A DNA stretch of 64,000 nt from Pseudomonas deceptionensis. GTDB lineage: Bacteria; Pseudomonadota; Gammaproteobacteria; Pseudomonadales; Pseudomonadaceae. The notes under the pieces are model-generated. The model saw only the letters and a program-made list of their open reading frames with translations, did not search any database and was not told where the DNA came from. The position numbers were made by a program, and so were the translations under genes. The stretch spans positions 3,245,501 through 3,309,500 of the forward strand of contig NZ_FNUD01000002.1 of the NCBI RefSeq assembly GCF_900106095.1. Direction: 5' to 3'. Within the stretch, counting starts at the first letter, position 1; each line of letters begins with the position of its first letter. Positions 21,341 through 30,585 of the stretch are shown here, piece by piece.

Positions 21341-21368
21341 AGGGCTACAGGGCTACAGGGCTACGGGT
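21337..21368. repeat. 8-bp tandem repeat (CTACAGGG)
   Basis: Three exact copies of CTACAGGG and a fourth degenerate copy (CTACGGGT) follow each other at the edge of the palindromic element. Slippage at the repeat end is the likely origin. Confidence 0.75.
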
Positions 21369-21375
21369 TGCAGGC

Positions 21376-22122
21376 TTATGGGCGATACAAATGCGCATGC
21401 CCCGCCCGATACAGCGACGAATCCGCAAAATTGTCGCTGGCCAGCACCCGGCCCACCAGGATCAAGGCCGTGCGCTTGAAACCTTTGGCCTGAACCTTCT
21501 GCGTGATGTCCGCCAAGGTGCCGACCACCCAGTCCTGATCCGGCCAGCTGGCACGGTGAATCACCGCAATCGGGCAATCGATGCCGTAGTGCGGGGTCAG
21601 CTCGGCAACGATGTTCTCAAGGTTTTTGACCCCCAGGTGAATGGCCATGGTCGCCTTGTGCTTCGCCAGGCTGGCCAGTTCTTCTCCGGCCGGCATGACG
21701 GTTTTTTCTGCGTAACGGGTCAAAATCACCGTTTGCGAGATGTCGGGCAAGGTCAGCTCAGCGCCCAAAATGGCCGCGCAGGCCGCCGTGGCAGTCACCC
21801 CCGGAATGATTTCAAAGGCGATGCCCAACTCGCGCAAACAACGAATTTGCTCGCCAATGGCCCCATACAGGCTCGGATCGCCGGAATGCACGCGGGCCAC
21901 ATCCTGACCGTTGGCATCGGCCGCCTTGATCAGCGCGATGATTTGTTCAAGGTGCAGTTCGGCGCTGTTAACCACCTGTTGTGCCTGATGACCTTCCAGT
22001 ACCGCCGCCGGGACCAGGGAACCGGCGTAAATAATCACCGGGCAGCTGCGAATCAGGCGCTGGCCCTTTACGGTAATCAGCTCTGGATCGCCGGGCCCGG
22101 CGCCGATGAAATAAACAGTCAT
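21376..22122 (-). CDS. cobM: Precorrin-4 C11-methyltransferase
   Basis: A 248-residue SAM-dependent tetrapyrrole methylase that converts precorrin-4 to precorrin-5 in aerobic cobalamin synthesis. The N-terminus MTVYFIGAGPGDPEL is the classic glycine-rich start of the CobM/CbiF family, and a YAGSLVP stretch follows. The ATG at 22122 was chosen because the family begins there. It is the last gene of the block led by cbtB, with a 64-base gap after cobE, so it is probably under the upstream cobalamin riboswitch. Confidence 0.93.
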   Translation of the reverse strand: MTVYFIGAGPGDPELITVKGQRLIRSCPVIIYAGSLVPAAVLEGHQAQQVVNSAELHLEQIIALIKAADANGQDVARVHSGDPSLYGAIGEQIRCLRELGIAFEIIPGVTATAACAAILGAELTLPDISQTVILTRYAEKTVMPAGEELASLAKHKATMAIHLGVKNLENIVAELTPHYGIDCPIAVIHRASWPDQDWVVGTLADITQKVQAKGFKRTALILVGRVLASDNFADSSLYRAGHAHLYRP

Positions 22123-22186
22123 GGCAGTCTCTTGAAAGGGTCGAGATAGAGCTGTTCTTGAACAACGCTCATAGTGAGGCGGGGGA

Positions 22187-22612
22187 TTATCGCGGTTTTT
22201 GCATGACGCAGGCCAACGCAAAGGTGGCAACGGGCGATTTTTGTCGCGTGATCAGCAGGTCAGCCGGCGCACCGCCGAGCTGTTCGGCCAGCGCCAATGC
22301 GGCACTCTCGGCAATGCCAAGACAACCGGTTTGCTCGAACGCAATATCCGAACGGTGACTCAGTTGCGGTGCATATGGGGCAAGTTGCCCTGCACTGAAC
22401 ACCTCAAACCCCACATTCAGCTGTGCTGCCAACTGCAGCAGGCCGGGTTCCTGGCGTTTGAGGTCAATACTTGCCAGGGCGCGGACCGCACTCAGTGCGA
22501 TCCCGGCCCGGGCCAGAGAGCCCTCGATCAAACTCAAAAGCTCTTCAGCGCTGCACCCCTGGCGGCAGCCCAGGCCAATCACCAGGATTGGCGCGGTGCC
22601 GGTTATGGTCAT
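22187..22612 (-). CDS. cobE: Cobalamin biosynthesis protein CobE (CbiG C-terminal type)
   Basis: A 141-residue protein matching CobE, which resembles the C-terminal part of CbiG. It carries the GLGCRQG start and the TRQKSPVATFALA end. Its exact step in the aerobic pathway is not settled. Its start overlaps the cbtA stop by four bases (ATGA), showing translational coupling. Confidence 0.88.
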   Translation of the reverse strand: MTITGTAPILVIGLGCRQGCSAEELLSLIEGSLARAGIALSAVRALASIDLKRQEPGLLQLAAQLNVGFEVFSAGQLAPYAPQLSHRSDIAFEQTGCLGIAESAALALAEQLGGAPADLLITRQKSPVATFALACVMQKPR

Positions 22613-23310
22613 GCCGAGTACTGGCCTTCAGACTTGCGGCGGAACAGCCAGGCGCTGATCGCGCCCAGTGCCAGCCAAAAAACCAGGTTGGTCAGTTGCG
22701 AGGCAATCTTGAACTGCGACTCCAGTGCTTCGGGTGCCAGGCTGGAATGCACCAGTGGCTGAGGTGCGCCAAAAATATGCGGCACCACCACAATCGCCAC
22801 GCCCAGCACCTTGAGTGCCCAATGCTTGCCGAACACCAGCAATGCGATTGCCACTGCGGTCGAGGCCGCGGTGGTGACCCACCAGATTTGGCGCTGCAGC
22901 AAGTCAGCCGCGGCAGTGCCCGGCAGTTCAGGCGGCAAGCCCAGGGTTGGCGCCAGGCAGAACACGGCATAACCGGCCAGGCCCCAGAGCAGGCCCTGGG
23001 AAGTGCGGGTCGGGGCACGCAAGGTGTACAAGCCCGCCAGCATCAGGGCGAAACCGACCGCTACCACCAGGTTGCCGCCCGTGGTGGACAGCACACGCTG
23101 CCAGCCATCTTCCGGCTCCCAGGCTTCGGCATCATGCTCGTGGGCAGGCATCGCCATGTCGGCATGCTCGTGCACTTCGGAGGTAGCCGGTTTTTCGTAG
23201 GTTTCGGCCTGCAAAATCAATGGGGACACCCACAGGCTTTGCAGCACGGTCAGCAGCAGGGCGGCCAGCAAGCCGGTGAAGCCTGCGGTTTGAGCAATAC
23301 GCTTAATCAT
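22609..23310 (-). CDS. cbtA: Cobalt transporter subunit CbtA
   Basis: A 233-residue membrane protein with about five hydrophobic segments and a His-rich loop after the first (HEHADMAMPAHEHD), suited to metal binding. CbtA with CbtB forms a predicted cobalt uptake system found behind B12 riboswitches. The ATG at 23310 (MIKRIAQTAG) lies 11 bases after the cbtB stop; an upstream in-frame ATG at 23331 would overlap cbtB. Confidence 0.9.
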   Translation of the reverse strand: MIKRIAQTAGFTGLLAALLLTVLQSLWVSPLILQAETYEKPATSEVHEHADMAMPAHEHDAEAWEPEDGWQRVLSTTGGNLVVAVGFALMLAGLYTLRAPTRTSQGLLWGLAGYAVFCLAPTLGLPPELPGTAAADLLQRQIWWVTTAASTAVAIALLVFGKHWALKVLGVAIVVVPHIFGAPQPLVHSSLAPEALESQFKIASQLTNLVFWLALGAISAWLFRRKSEGQYSA

Positions 23311-23321
23311 GGCAGGCAATC

Positions 23322-23510
23322 TCAATGGCACGGGAAGGCGGAGCTGTGACGGGTGTCATGGGCCGCGTTATGCACCGCATCGATGTGGGAGAAACCGGCG
23401 AAGTAGACGAGAAAAGCCCCCAGCACAGCAGCGCCGACAGCGGCCACAATACGTTGACTTTGGGTTGCGGTGGTTGCGGCGGAATGGGTACGGCTGGTGC
23501 TGATGGACAT
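23322..23510 (-). CDS. cbtB: Cobalt transporter subunit CbtB
   Basis: A 62-residue protein with one transmembrane helix (GAAVLGAFLVYFAGF) and several histidines after it, ending DTRHSSAFPCH. This is the CbtB pattern, with the histidines proposed to bind cobalt. It is the first gene after the cobalamin riboswitch and its terminator. Confidence 0.9.
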   Translation of the reverse strand: MSISTSRTHSAATTATQSQRIVAAVGAAVLGAFLVYFAGFSHIDAVHNAAHDTRHSSAFPCH

Positions 23511-23550
23511 GGCGCTTGCCTCTGGTCAGACGACGGGCAGCAAAGCGCAA

Positions 23551-23581
23551 GAAAACCCCGCGAACGAAGCTCGCAGGGTTT
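23551..23581 (-). terminator. Riboswitch-linked intrinsic terminator before cbtB
   Basis: On the minus strand a ten-base stem (AACCCTGCGA / TCGCGGGGTT, one G-U pair) with a seven-base loop is followed by TTTTCTT. It lies between the riboswitch and cbtB, where a premature-stop expression platform would be expected. Confidence 0.75.
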
Positions 23582-23619
23582 AACAGCGCCCGCCCACCGC
23601 GGGTTTGTTATTCAAAATT

Positions 23620-23818
23620 GACCAGGCCGGTCTCCGGGCTTGCGAGGGGCTCAATGGCTTGAGCCTGCAAACATCTCCTTCCCATGCCATTGCACAGTGG
23701 ATTTGATGTTTCTCTCGCTTACCGTTGCGGGGGCAGCGCCGGACTTGCCAGGACGATTAACGCCTGACGCACCGGTTTCCCGTTTCACCCTGTGAAGGGC
23801 ACCTGATACAAGGTGTGT
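23620..23818 (-). ncRNA. Cobalamin riboswitch
   Basis: Read on the minus strand, the leader has the conserved AdoCbl pieces in order: GGGAAACCGGTGCG near the 5' side, GGCGCTGCCCCCGCAACGGT in the core, the B12-box-like GCATGGGAAGG region, and AGCCCGGAGACC at the 3' end. It precedes cbtB-cbtA-cobE-cobM. It should lower expression of cobalt uptake and cobalamin synthesis when adenosylcobalamin is plentiful. Confidence 0.93.
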
Positions 23819-23906
23819 AGGAAAGCACAGCCCGTTGAAACCGTCAATTCAAGGGGCATTTGTAGCCGCAGCGCTGTCCATCGCAGCCTGCGGCAGCGGC
23901 GACAGG

Positions 23907-24269
23907 TCAGGCCGTCAGCATGCTGGTGACCTTGCTGCGCAACTGCTCAATGGAGAAGGGCTTGCCGATCACCGCCATGCCTTCTGCCACATCGAGGTTT
24001 TCGGCGTAGCCGCTGGCAAACAGGATCGGCAGCCGGTCGCGCAACTCGCGGGCCTTGCTGGCCAGTGCCCGGCCGTCCATGCCCGGCAGCCCGACGTCAG
24101 TCATCAACAGGTCAATGTGCTGGCTCTTGTCCTCAAGCAGTTCCAGGGCGCGCTCGCTGCCGTCGGCTTCAAGTACGCTGAACTCCAGTTCTTGCAGTAC
24201 GTCTACGATCAACATCCGGACAATGGCGTCGTCTTCGACCACAAGGATGGTGGAGGGTGTTGCGGGCAT
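23907..24269 (-). CDS. Single-domain response regulator
   Basis: A 120-residue CheY-like receiver with no output domain. The acidic pair (VVEDD, 11-14), phospho-acceptor Asp58 (MTDVGLPG) and switch lysine in GKPF are present. It diverges from the hybrid kinase gene, so it may be a phosphate sink or relay partner of that operon; this is inference from position. Confidence 0.88.
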   Translation of the reverse strand: MPATPSTILVVEDDAIVRMLIVDVLQELEFSVLEADGSERALELLEDKSQHIDLLMTDVGLPGMDGRALASKARELRDRLPILFASGYAENLDVAEGMAVIGKPFSIEQLRSKVTSMLTA

Positions 24270-24444
24270 AGTGATGGTCTCGATAAAAATTCAAGCGCGG
24301 GTCTCATGACCTGCAAGCATAGCCTTGGACTGCATTCAAATGGGTTTGTTTGAACGTAAATGTACCTATAAGGGTAAGAAAGTAGAATAAAAACTCGGTA
24401 ATCCTGCAAACTCCTCTTTTTATGACAGTCCACGGGCCTGAATA

Positions 24445-27400
24445 ATGAACTCACCTGCATCTATTGATGAGCGAAGCTTTCGCAAGCTCCTGAGTCGCAA
24501 CGTCGGCTTGCCACTGGCCGTTGGCGTGCTCAGTGCTGTGCTTTTCGTGGTGATGATCAGCTATTTGCTGTCGGTGATTAAGTGGGTCGAGCACAGCGAC
24601 CGGGTGATCAATAACGCCAACGAAGCGATGAAGTTGACGGTTGATCTTGAAACCGGCATGCGCGGTTTTTTGATCACCGGCGATGAGCGATTTCTGGACC
24701 CCTATGCCGTGGCCAAACCGAAAATCACGGCTCAGTTGCAGAGTTTGCAGGCCCTCGTCAGCGACAACCCGCAGCAGGTCGATCGCCTGAAGCGCCTTGA
24801 GGCGCTGCAGAACGAGTGGAATGCCTACGCCCAGTCGATGGTCGAAGCCCGCGCCCAGAACGGTGACTACCGTGCAGCTGTGCAGGCTGGCCGTGGCAAG
24901 CGCCTGACCGATGAGATTCGCACGCAATACGACGACTTCATCCAGATGGAGCAACAACTGCGGGTCGCCCGCAATGATGATGTCAGCCGTACGACGGTTC
25001 TCAGTATTGGCCTGTACCTGTTGTTCGTTTTGGGCCTGAGCGGCTTTCTGGCCTATATAGGTCGTCGTGATTTAATCGAATTATCAAAGAGTTACAACAG
25101 TAACTTCGAGTCACAAATCAAGACGGCGCAGCGACTGGAGCAACAGGCGTGGTTGCGCAACGGGCAGACCGAACTGGCCGAGCAGGTGCTGGGGCGCCTG
25201 TCGCTCCATACCCTGGGGCGCAATATCCTGCAGTTCTGCGCCCAGTACCTGGGGTCGGTGGTGGCGGCTGTTTATGTGCGTGAAGACCACGGCGGCCTGA
25301 CGCGCGTGGCCAGTTATGGGTTTTCCCGGGAACAGGAAGCCCTGGGCCAGTTCATTCACAATGACGAAGGCATGGTGGGGCAGGCCGCACAGCAGGATCA
25401 GTTGATTCGCCTGGACAACGTGCCGCAGGACTACTTCATCAAGGTCAGTTCCGGGCTGGGCGAAGGCAGCCCGCGCAGCGTGCTGGTGGTGCCTACCAGT
25501 GATGACGAACGGGTCAACGGGGTCATTGAACTGGGCTTCCTCAGGCCTCTGGAGGACCGTGATGTCGAGCTGTTCGAATTGATTGCCGACAATATCGGCA
25601 TGTCGATCGAGGCGGCCCGTTACCGTCAGCGTCTGCAAGAAGTGCTGGCCGAGACCCAGCAGCTCAATGAGCAGCTGCAAGTGCAGCAGGAAGAACTCAA
25701 AACCGCCAACGAAGAACTCGAAGAGCAGTCGCGCATCCTCAAAGAGTCGCAGACTAGCCTTGAAACCCAGCAGGCAGAGCTGGAGCAGACCAACGAAGAG
25801 CTGGCCGGCCAGCGTGACGCCATGGACCGCAAGAACACCCAGCTCAATCAGGTGCAAGTGCAACTTGAGGAGCGTGCCGAGGAACTGCTGCGCTCCAGCA
25901 AGTACAAATCTGAATTCCTGGCCAACATGTCTCATGAGCTGCGCACACCGCTGAACAGCTCTCTGATTTTGGCCAAATTGCTGTCCGAAAACCCGCAGCA
26001 GAACCTCACCTCGGAGCAGGTCAAGTTTGCCGAGTCGATCTACTCGGCCGGCAATGACTTGCTCAACCTCATCAACGACATTCTGGATATCTCCAAGGTC
26101 GAGGCGGGCAAGCTTGAAGTGCGCCCCGAGAACACCAGCGTGACGCGAGTGGTCGAGGGCCTGCGCAGCATGTTCCAGCCGCTGGCGGGAGAAAAGGCAC
26201 TGGGGTTTGAGGTGCAGGTGCAGCCAGGCACGCCGCCGATGATCTACACCGATAGCCAGCGCCTGGAGCAGATCCTGAAAAACCTGCTGTCCAACGCCAT
26301 CAAGTTCACTGAAAGAGGTCAGGTCAGCCTGACCGTGTTGCGTCAGCCGGGCGAAGGGATTGCCTTCACGGTCAGCGACTCGGGCATCGGTATTTCTGCC
26401 GAGCAACAGGACAGCATCTTCGAAGCGTTCCGCCAGGCTGATGGCACCACCAACCGCCGCTATGGCGGCACGGGCCTGGGCTTGTCGATCTCCCGTGATC
26501 TGGCAACGCTGCTCGGTGGTTCGATCAGCGTCAGCAGTGAACCGGGGCAGGGCAGCATCTTCACTCTGATCCTGCCTGAAGAATATGTGGAGCAGGCCGG
26601 GGAGCCTGCACCCACCCCGCTTGGCGCCGCGCCACGGGTCGCACCGGTGGTGCCCAAGGCCCGGCCGCTGCTTGAGGTGGTGGCTCCGGTCGAGATCCCG
26701 CGCTTCATGGATGACCGTGAACAGGCACCGTTTGCCACGCGCTGCATTCTGGTGATCGAGGATGAGCCAAACTTTGCGCGCATCCTCTTCGATCTTGCCC
26801 ATGAACTGGGCTATCGCTGCCTGGTTGCCCACGGGGCGGATGAAGGTTTCAGCCTGGCGTCACAGTTCATTCCTGACGCGATCCTGCTGGACATGCGCTT
26901 GCCGGATCACTCGGGGCTGACCGTGTTGCAGCGTCTCAAGGCCCTGGCGCCCACCCGGCATATTCCGGTGCACGTCATTTCTGTCGAGGACCGTGTCGAA
27001 GCGGCCATGCATATGGGCGCGGTGGGCTATGCCGTGAAGCCGACCACCCGCGAAGAACTGAAAAACGTGTTCGCCCGGCTTGAAGCCAAGCTGACGCAGA
27101 AGGTCAAACGGGTGCTGCTGGTTGAAGACGATGACCTGCAGCGCGACAGCATTGCCCGCCTGATCGGCGACGAAGACATTGAAATCACCGCAGTCGGTTT
27201 TGCTCAGGAGGCACTCGACCTGCTGCGCAGCAATATTTACGACTGCATGATCATCGACCTCAAGCTGCCGGACATGCTGGGCGGTGACTTGCTCAAGCGC
27301 ATGTCCACCGAAGACATCTGTTCGTTCCCGCCGGTGATCGTCTACACCGGGCGCAACCTGACCCGCGATGAAGAGGCCGAGCTGCGCAAGTATTCGCGCT

Positions 27401-27921
27401 CGATCATCATCAAGGGCGCGCGTTCCCCGGAGCGCTTGCTCGATGAAGTGACATTATTTCTGCACAAAGTTGAATCTCAGTTGTCCCATGAGCGGCAAAC
27501 GATGCTCAAGACCGCCCGCAGCCGCGACAAGGTCTTCGAGGGGCGCAAGATTTTGCTGGTGGATGACGATGTTCGAAACATCTTTGCCCTGACCAGTGCC
27601 CTGGAGCAAAAGGGCGCCATTGTGGTCATTGGCCGTAATGGCCGCGAAGCCATCGAGCGCCTGAATGAAGTGGAAGATATCGACCTGGTATTGATGGACG
27701 TGATGATGCCTGAGATGGATGGCTACGAAGCCACCGTTGAAATTCGCAAGAACCCGCGCTGGCGCAAGCTGCCCATCATTGCGGTCACTGCCAAGGCCAT
27801 GAAGGACGATCAGGAGCGCTGCCTGCAGGCGGGCTCCAACGATTACCTGGCCAAACCGATTGACCTGGACCGACTGTTTTCGTTGATCCGGGTCTGGCTA
27901 CCGAAAATGGAACGACTCTAA
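24445..27921 (+). CDS. Hybrid sensor histidine kinase: CHASE3, GAF, HisKA, HATPase and three receivers
   Basis: A 1158-residue inner-membrane kinase. Two transmembrane helices (about 24-46 and 186-208) enclose a CHASE3-type sensor with the GMRGFLITGD motif. A GAF domain follows (about 236-392), then a long Gln/Glu-rich coiled coil (392-485). The H-box MSHELRTP gives phospho-His497, and the ATP lid shows SDSGIGIS and GGTGLGLSIS. Three receiver domains end the protein, with Asp816, Asp938 and Asp1085. The middle receiver lacks the usual KP motif near its end (IIKGARSP). It is the first gene of a tightly packed operon with CheR- and CheB-like genes. Confidence 0.93.
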   Translation: MNSPASIDERSFRKLLSRNVGLPLAVGVLSAVLFVVMISYLLSVIKWVEHSDRVINNANEAMKLTVDLETGMRGFLITGDERFLDPYAVAKPKITAQLQSLQALVSDNPQQVDRLKRLEALQNEWNAYAQSMVEARAQNGDYRAAVQAGRGKRLTDEIRTQYDDFIQMEQQLRVARNDDVSRTTVLSIGLYLLFVLGLSGFLAYIGRRDLIELSKSYNSNFESQIKTAQRLEQQAWLRNGQTELAEQVLGRLSLHTLGRNILQFCAQYLGSVVAAVYVREDHGGLTRVASYGFSREQEALGQFIHNDEGMVGQAAQQDQLIRLDNVPQDYFIKVSSGLGEGSPRSVLVVPTSDDERVNGVIELGFLRPLEDRDVELFELIADNIGMSIEAARYRQRLQEVLAETQQLNEQLQVQQEELKTANEELEEQSRILKESQTSLETQQAELEQTNEELAGQRDAMDRKNTQLNQVQVQLEERAEELLRSSKYKSEFLANMSHELRTPLNSSLILAKLLSENPQQNLTSEQVKFAESIYSAGNDLLNLINDILDISKVEAGKLEVRPENTSVTRVVEGLRSMFQPLAGEKALGFEVQVQPGTPPMIYTDSQRLEQILKNLLSNAIKFTERGQVSLTVLRQPGEGIAFTVSDSGIGISAEQQDSIFEAFRQADGTTNRRYGGTGLGLSISRDLATLLGGSISVSSEPGQGSIFTLILPEEYVEQAGEPAPTPLGAAPRVAPVVPKARPLLEVVAPVEIPRFMDDREQAPFATRCILVIEDEPNFARILFDLAHELGYRCLVAHGADEGFSLASQFIPDAILLDMRLPDHSGLTVLQRLKALAPTRHIPVHVISVEDRVEAAMHMGAVGYAVKPTTREELKNVFARLEAKLTQKVKRVLLVEDDDLQRDSIARLIGDEDIEITAVGFAQEALDLLRSNIYDCMIIDLKLPDMLGGDLLKRMSTEDICSFPPVIVYTGRNLTRDEEAELRKYSRSIIIKGARSPERLLDEVTLFLHKVESQLSHERQTMLKTARSRDKVFEGRKILLVDDDVRNIFALTSALEQKGAIVVIGRNGREAIERLNEVEDIDLVLMDVMMPEMDGYEATVEIRKNPRWRKLPIIAVTAKAMKDDQERCLQAGSNDYLAKPIDLDRLFSLIRVWLPKMERL

Positions 27922-28737
27922 GTGCACCGAAACACCGACATCGAGCTACGGCTGCTGATCGAAGCGATCTACCTCAAGTACAGCTATGATTTTCGCGATT
28001 ACGCCGGCGCTTCGATCAAGCGCCGGGTCAATCATGCGCTGCGCCAGCTTGACTGCAAGACCATCTCGGCCTTGCAGGAGCGGATCCTGCACGACCCTAC
28101 GGCCTTCATGCAGTTGTTGCAGTACCTGACGATTCCGGTGAGCGAGATGTTTCGCGACCCGGAACATTTCCTGGCCATTCGCCAGGAGGTGGTGCCCATC
28201 CTCAAGACCTACCCTTCGCTGAAGATCTGGATTGCAGGTTGCAGCACCGGCGAGGAGGTCTACTCTATGGCCATCCTGCTGCGCGAAGAGGGCCTGCTCG
28301 ATCGCACGATCATCTACGCGACTGACATCAACCCGCGCTCCCTGGAAAAAGCCAAGCAGGGGATCTTCTCCCTGGAGAACATTCGCGCCTATACCCACAA
28401 CTATCAGAAGTCCGGGGGGCAGCGCTCGTTTGCCGATTACTACACCGCGGCCTACGACTACGCGATCTTTGACAAGACCCTGCGTGAGAACGTGACCTTC
28501 GCCGATCACAGCCTGGCGACCGATAGCGTGTTCTCTGAAACTAATTTAATTTCGTGCCGTAACGTACTGATTTACTTCAATAAAAGTCTTCAAAACAGGG
28601 CGTTTGGGTTGTTCCATGAGTCGCTGTGCCATCGGGGGTTCCTGATGCTGGGCAGCAAAGAGACCCTGGACTTTTCGGACTACAGCAAACAGTTCACGCC
28701 CTTGCTCAAGCAAGAGCGGATCTACCGCAAGCTATGA
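27922..28737 (+). CDS. CheR-type protein-glutamate methyltransferase
   Basis: A 271-residue SAM-dependent methyltransferase of the CheR family. It starts with GTG immediately after the kinase stop codon, so translation is coupled. The SAM-binding motif AGCSTGEEVYS is at about 103-113, and the CheR stretch NLISCRNVLIYF lies near the C-terminus. No TPR tail or CheB fusion is present. No chemoreceptor gene lies nearby, so its methyl acceptor is unknown; it may act on a distant receptor or on the sensor kinase itself. Confidence 0.9.
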   Translation: MHRNTDIELRLLIEAIYLKYSYDFRDYAGASIKRRVNHALRQLDCKTISALQERILHDPTAFMQLLQYLTIPVSEMFRDPEHFLAIRQEVVPILKTYPSLKIWIAGCSTGEEVYSMAILLREEGLLDRTIIYATDINPRSLEKAKQGIFSLENIRAYTHNYQKSGGQRSFADYYTAAYDYAIFDKTLRENVTFADHSLATDSVFSETNLISCRNVLIYFNKSLQNRAFGLFHESLCHRGFLMLGSKETLDFSDYSKQFTPLLKQERIYRKL

Positions 28738-29342
28738 CGGGCGAACATAGCCCCATGGCTCACCGGCGCCCTGTAGAGGCGGTGGTGATCGGCGCTTCTG
28801 CGGGCGGTGTCGAAGCCTTGTTGACCATTTTTTCCGGGCTCAAGCCCGGCTTCCGGCTGCCGATCATCGTGGTCCTGCACTTGCCGGACGCGCGTCGCAG
28901 CCAGTTGGCCGAGGTGTTTGCCCGGCGTCTGGCGTTGCCGGTCAAGGAAGTCGATGACAAGGAGCCGATTGTGCCGGGCACGCTGTACTTTGCCGCCCCC
29001 GGCTATCACGTCTCGGTGGAGCACGATTACAGTTTTTCCTTGAGTCGGGAGGAGCGGGTGCATTACTCGCGCCCTTCGATTGATTACCTTTTTGAGTCCG
29101 CGGCCGATGTGTACCAACAGCGTCTGGCCGCGATTTTACTGACGGGCGCCAATCAGGATGGTGCTCAGGGGCTGAAGACGGTCAAGCAGCAAGGCGGTTT
29201 GACCATCATCCAGGACCCTGACGAAGCCTTGGTTTCGACCATGCCGCGCGCGGCACTGGAGCTTTTCCAACCGGATTGCATCCTTCCCCTTCGCGGCATC
29301 GGCCGTCTGCTAGTCGAGCTGGAACATATCGAATGCTACTAA
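28734..29342 (+). CDS. CheB-type methylesterase domain without receiver
   Basis: A 202-residue protein holding only the catalytic domain of CheB. The Ser22-His49-Asp142 triad is visible (GASAGG, LHLPD, NQDG). The N-terminal receiver that normally gates CheB activity is missing. The ATG at 28734 overlaps the cheR stop by four bases. Control may come from the neighbouring kinase and receivers by contact rather than by its own phosphorylation; this is inference. Confidence 0.88.
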   Translation: MTGEHSPMAHRRPVEAVVIGASAGGVEALLTIFSGLKPGFRLPIIVVLHLPDARRSQLAEVFARRLALPVKEVDDKEPIVPGTLYFAAPGYHVSVEHDYSFSLSREERVHYSRPSIDYLFESAADVYQQRLAAILLTGANQDGAQGLKTVKQQGGLTIIQDPDEALVSTMPRAALELFQPDCILPLRGIGRLLVELEHIECY

Positions 29343-30529
29343 GTGATATTCAAGCCAAGCTGCTGATCGTTGATGATCTGCCGGAAAACCTGTTGGCGCT
29401 TGAAGCGCTGATCAAACGCGAAGATCGCATCGTGTACAAGGCCTTGTCTGCGGACGAGGCGCTGTCGTTGCTGTTGCAGCATGAATTCGCCATGGCCATT
29501 CTTGACGTGCAAATGCCGGGCATGAACGGTTTTGAACTGGCCGAGCTGATGCGTGGCACGGCGAAGACCAAAAACATCCCCATCGTGTTCGTCAGTGCCG
29601 CCGGGCGCGAGATGAACTACGCCTTCAAGGGCTATGAAAGCGGCGCGGTAGACTTTTTGCACAAACCGCTGGATATCCATGCGGTCAAAAGCAAGGTCAA
29701 CGTGTTCGTCGAGCTCTATCGCCAGAGCAAGGCCATGAAGCAACAGGTCGAAGCCCTGGAACAGAGCCGTCGCGAGCAGGAAACCCTGCTGGCGCAGTTG
29801 CAGTTGACCCAGGTCGAGCTGGAGCATGCGGTGCGCATGCGCGATGACTTTATGTCGATCGTCTCCCATGAAGTGCGAACCCCGCTCAACGGGCTGATCC
29901 TGGAAACCCAGTTGCGCAAGATGCACCTGGCCCGGGATAACGCCGCGGCGTTCACCATGGACAAGATGCACGCCATGGTGGAGCGCGACGAGCGCCAGAT
30001 CCAGAGCCTGATCCGCCTGATCGAAGACATGCTCGACGTCTCGCGCATCCGCACTGGCAAGCTGTCGATCCGGCCGGCGCAGTTTGATCTGACCCAGACC
30101 GTGGCCCAGTTGATCCAAAGCTTCGCGGCGCAAATCAGCGCGGCGCAATCGACCGTCAACTTCAACCCGGGGCCGCCGGTGGTGGGGCAGTGGGACGAGT
30201 TCAGGATTGAGCAGGTGATTTCCAATTTGCTGACCAACGCCTTGCGTTATGGTGCAAAAAAGCCGATTGATGTGTCTGTGTATATCGACGGTGACCACGC
30301 CGTGATTGACGTGCGTGACCAGGGCATCGGGATCAGCAAAGAAAACCAGCTGCGGGTTTTCCAGCAATTTGAGCGGGTTTCAGCCAGCCATGCGACGGCA
30401 GGCCTGGGGTTGGGCCTGTTTATCTCGGAGCAGATCGTAGCCGCCCACAGCGGAACAATCACAGTGCAGAGCGCGCTGGGTGAGGGTGCCCTGTTCAGGG
30501 TTCGCCTGCCGCGGGTACAAAAGACTTAA
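29333..30529 (+). CDS. Receiver-first histidine kinase
   Basis: A 398-residue soluble protein with reversed order: an N-terminal receiver (Asp58 in LDVQMPGMNG), a coiled coil (about 140-170), then HisKA (IVSHEVRTP, His179) and HATPase (DQGIGIS, GLGLGLFIS). It has no transmembrane segment. The start overlaps the CheB-like gene by ten bases. The layout suggests a kinase controlled by phosphorylation of its own receiver. Confidence 0.9.
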   Translation: MLLSDIQAKLLIVDDLPENLLALEALIKREDRIVYKALSADEALSLLLQHEFAMAILDVQMPGMNGFELAELMRGTAKTKNIPIVFVSAAGREMNYAFKGYESGAVDFLHKPLDIHAVKSKVNVFVELYRQSKAMKQQVEALEQSRREQETLLAQLQLTQVELEHAVRMRDDFMSIVSHEVRTPLNGLILETQLRKMHLARDNAAAFTMDKMHAMVERDERQIQSLIRLIEDMLDVSRIRTGKLSIRPAQFDLTQTVAQLIQSFAAQISAAQSTVNFNPGPPVVGQWDEFRIEQVISNLLTNALRYGAKKPIDVSVYIDGDHAVIDVRDQGIGISKENQLRVFQQFERVSASHATAGLGLGLFISEQIVAAHSGTITVQSALGEGALFRVRLPRVQKT

Positions 30530-30585
30530 ACTTGTGGCCGCGTTCACGGTCGTATTGGCAGCAATGATCCGGATTAAGGTTTCCC

